Source: Tardiphaga robiniae (lineage in GTDB: Bacteria; Pseudomonadota; Alphaproteobacteria; Rhizobiales; Xanthobacteraceae). Taken from it: DNA of 64,000 nucleotides. A program made the position numbers and the translations under genes. Positions 63,216 through 64,000 of this stretch are shown here, in pieces. Under the pieces are notes generated by a model. It saw only the letters and a list, made by a program, of their open reading frames with translations, made no database searches and had not been told where the DNA came from. Location of the stretch: the NCBI RefSeq assembly GCF_001618955.1, contig NZ_LVYV01000055.1, positions 1 through 64,000 on the forward strand. Direction: 5' to 3'. The stretch's first letter is position 1. The number at the start of each line of letters is the position of its first letter.

Positions 63216-64000
63216 CTATCTGGCGCGGACCAGACTGCGCAGCCAGCTTTTCCCGAAAAGCGTCAGAACCAACGCCGAATAGACCAGGACGGTCACGATG
63301 ATAAGAACTCCCAGTGTCGCTTCGTCGCGGAGGCTGGTAAGGCCCGCAAACCGCTCCGCCGCAAGACGTGCAGTCCCCCACAGGACCGCAGCAAGGACCA
63401 CACCAGTGAGCGCGAACTTGCCGAGTGCCAGCAGGAACGCGCGGTCGAATTCGAGATAGCCGGCCCGCATGGCGAAGAAGATGACCAGCAACAGATTGAT
63501 CCAGGCGCCCGCCGCGGTGCCAAGCGCGAGGCCGATCTGCGCCAGAGGTCCCATCAGCAGAATCTTCAGCGCGACATTGACTGCGATGCCGGTGAGCGCG
63601 GCGATCATCGGCGTCGTGGTGTCCTTGCGGGCATTGAAGGTCGCCACGGCGCTTCGGATCATCACGAAGGGGATGAGCGCAATGGCATAGGCGGCGAGCG
63701 TCGCCGCAGCGACTGCAGCATCAGCCTTGGTGAAGGCCCCGCGGGCAAACATCGCGCGCATGATGATGTCGGGCACCACGAGGAATGCGGCGACGAAGGG
63801 CAGCGAGAACAACAGCGTGAACAGGAAGGCGCGGCGCTGCGCGCCCATGGCGCCGACGTGATCGTCTGCCGCCATCCGCCGTGACATCTCCGGCAAGAGC
63901 ACCGTGCCGATGGCGATGCCGATCACCCCGATCGGCAACTGGTTGAGACGGTCCGCGTAATACAGCGCCGACAGCGCGCCGACCGGCAAGAAGGTCGCGA
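63216..64000 (-). CDS. murJ: MurJ lipid II flippase, C-terminal part (cut by window end)
   Basis: About 261 residues of the C-terminal half are in the window; the gene continues beyond base 64000. The family region SALYYADRLNQLPIGVIGIAIGTVLLPEMSR is clear, and about seven membrane helices are visible. MurJ flips lipid II across the inner membrane for peptidoglycan synthesis and is normally essential. The 103 bases between it and the Mo-hydroxylase gene show nothing remarkable. Confidence 0.92.
   Translation of the reverse strand, partial: ATFLPVGALSALYYADRLNQLPIGVIGIAIGTVLLPEMSRRMAADDHVGAMGAQRRAFLFTLLFSLPFVAAFLVVPDIIMRAMFARGAFTKADAAVAAATLAAYAIALIPFVMIRSAVATFNARKDTTTPMIAALTGIAVNVALKILLMGPLAQIGLALGTAAGAWINLLLVIFFAMRAGYLEFDRAFLLALGKFALTGVVLAAVLWGTARLAAERFAGLTSLRDEATLGVLIIVTVLVYSALVLTLFGKSWLRSLVRAR

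Noticed and set aside
1-64000. CRISPR arrays, insertion sequences, integrases
   Set aside because: I saw no regularly spaced repeats, transposase motifs or att-like tRNA-end duplications. The palindromic elements are short and carry no gene.

Overview
The window looks like chromosomal DNA of an alphaproteobacterium of the Nitrobacteraceae/Bradyrhizobiaceae (Bradyrhizobium, Rhodopseudomonas, Tardiphaga, Afipia). The evidence is high GC with GC-rich third positions, a TIGR03808/TIGR03809-like gene pair, NrsF- and DUF2336-type proteins, an imuA-imuB-dnaE2 cassette with an alphaproteobacterial LexA box (GTTC-N7-GTTC), and dispersed intergenic palindromes. I recognised no rRNA, tRNA, CRISPR array, transposase or phage gene. 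Family names come from reading motifs, not from database searches.

Layout. 0.6-6.0 kb: a Tat-exported beta-helix protein and its convergent partner, then an ECF sigma / anti-sigma / secreted subtilase operon. 6.0-6.6 kb: a long gap with a plus-strand terminator but no plus-strand gene, so a small RNA is possible. 6.6-14.5 kb: membrane diguanylate cyclase, DUF2336 protein, an overlapping epimerase/flavin monooxygenase pair, a second ECF sigma with its NrsF anti-sigma, a Lys-rich exported protein and an enoyl-CoA hydratase. 14.5-26.9 kb: acetyl-CoA hydrolase/transferase, TolC-like outer membrane protein, hybrid bacteriophytochrome, CzcA/CzcB-type metal efflux pair and a CoA-transferase of unusual domain order. 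27.3-33.0 kb: SOS mutagenesis cassette (dnaE2, imuB, imuA). 34.0-39.2 kb: TetR-regulated multidrug RND pump. 39.2-39.9 kb: non-coding, repeat-like DNA.

39.9-57.3 kb is a catabolic island. One tight minus-strand operon carries a nitrate/sulfonate/taurine-type ABC transporter, an enolase-superfamily enzyme, a Gfo/Idh/MocA dehydrogenase, a DUF993 aldolase-like protein and a sugar isomerase/epimerase, with a TetR regulator upstream. Next come a TauE/SafE-type permease, a two-domain VOC protein, two PfkB kinases, an IlvD/Edd sugar-acid dehydratase, a uronate-dehydrogenase-like enzyme, an SMP-30 lactonase and an aldehyde dehydrogenase. Dehydrogenase, lactonase, dehydratase, aldolase-like protein and aldehyde dehydrogenase together make an oxidative sugar or sugar-acid pathway. 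The substrate is not evident: a uronate is one option and, given the sulfonate-type transporter and TauE-type exporter, a sulfonated sugar is another.

57.5-64 kb: an EamA-family exporter, a diheme cytochrome c, a CHRD-domain protein, a cytochrome c', a lone molybdenum-hydroxylase large subunit of the AYRGAGR type, and the C-terminal part of MurJ, cut by the window edge.
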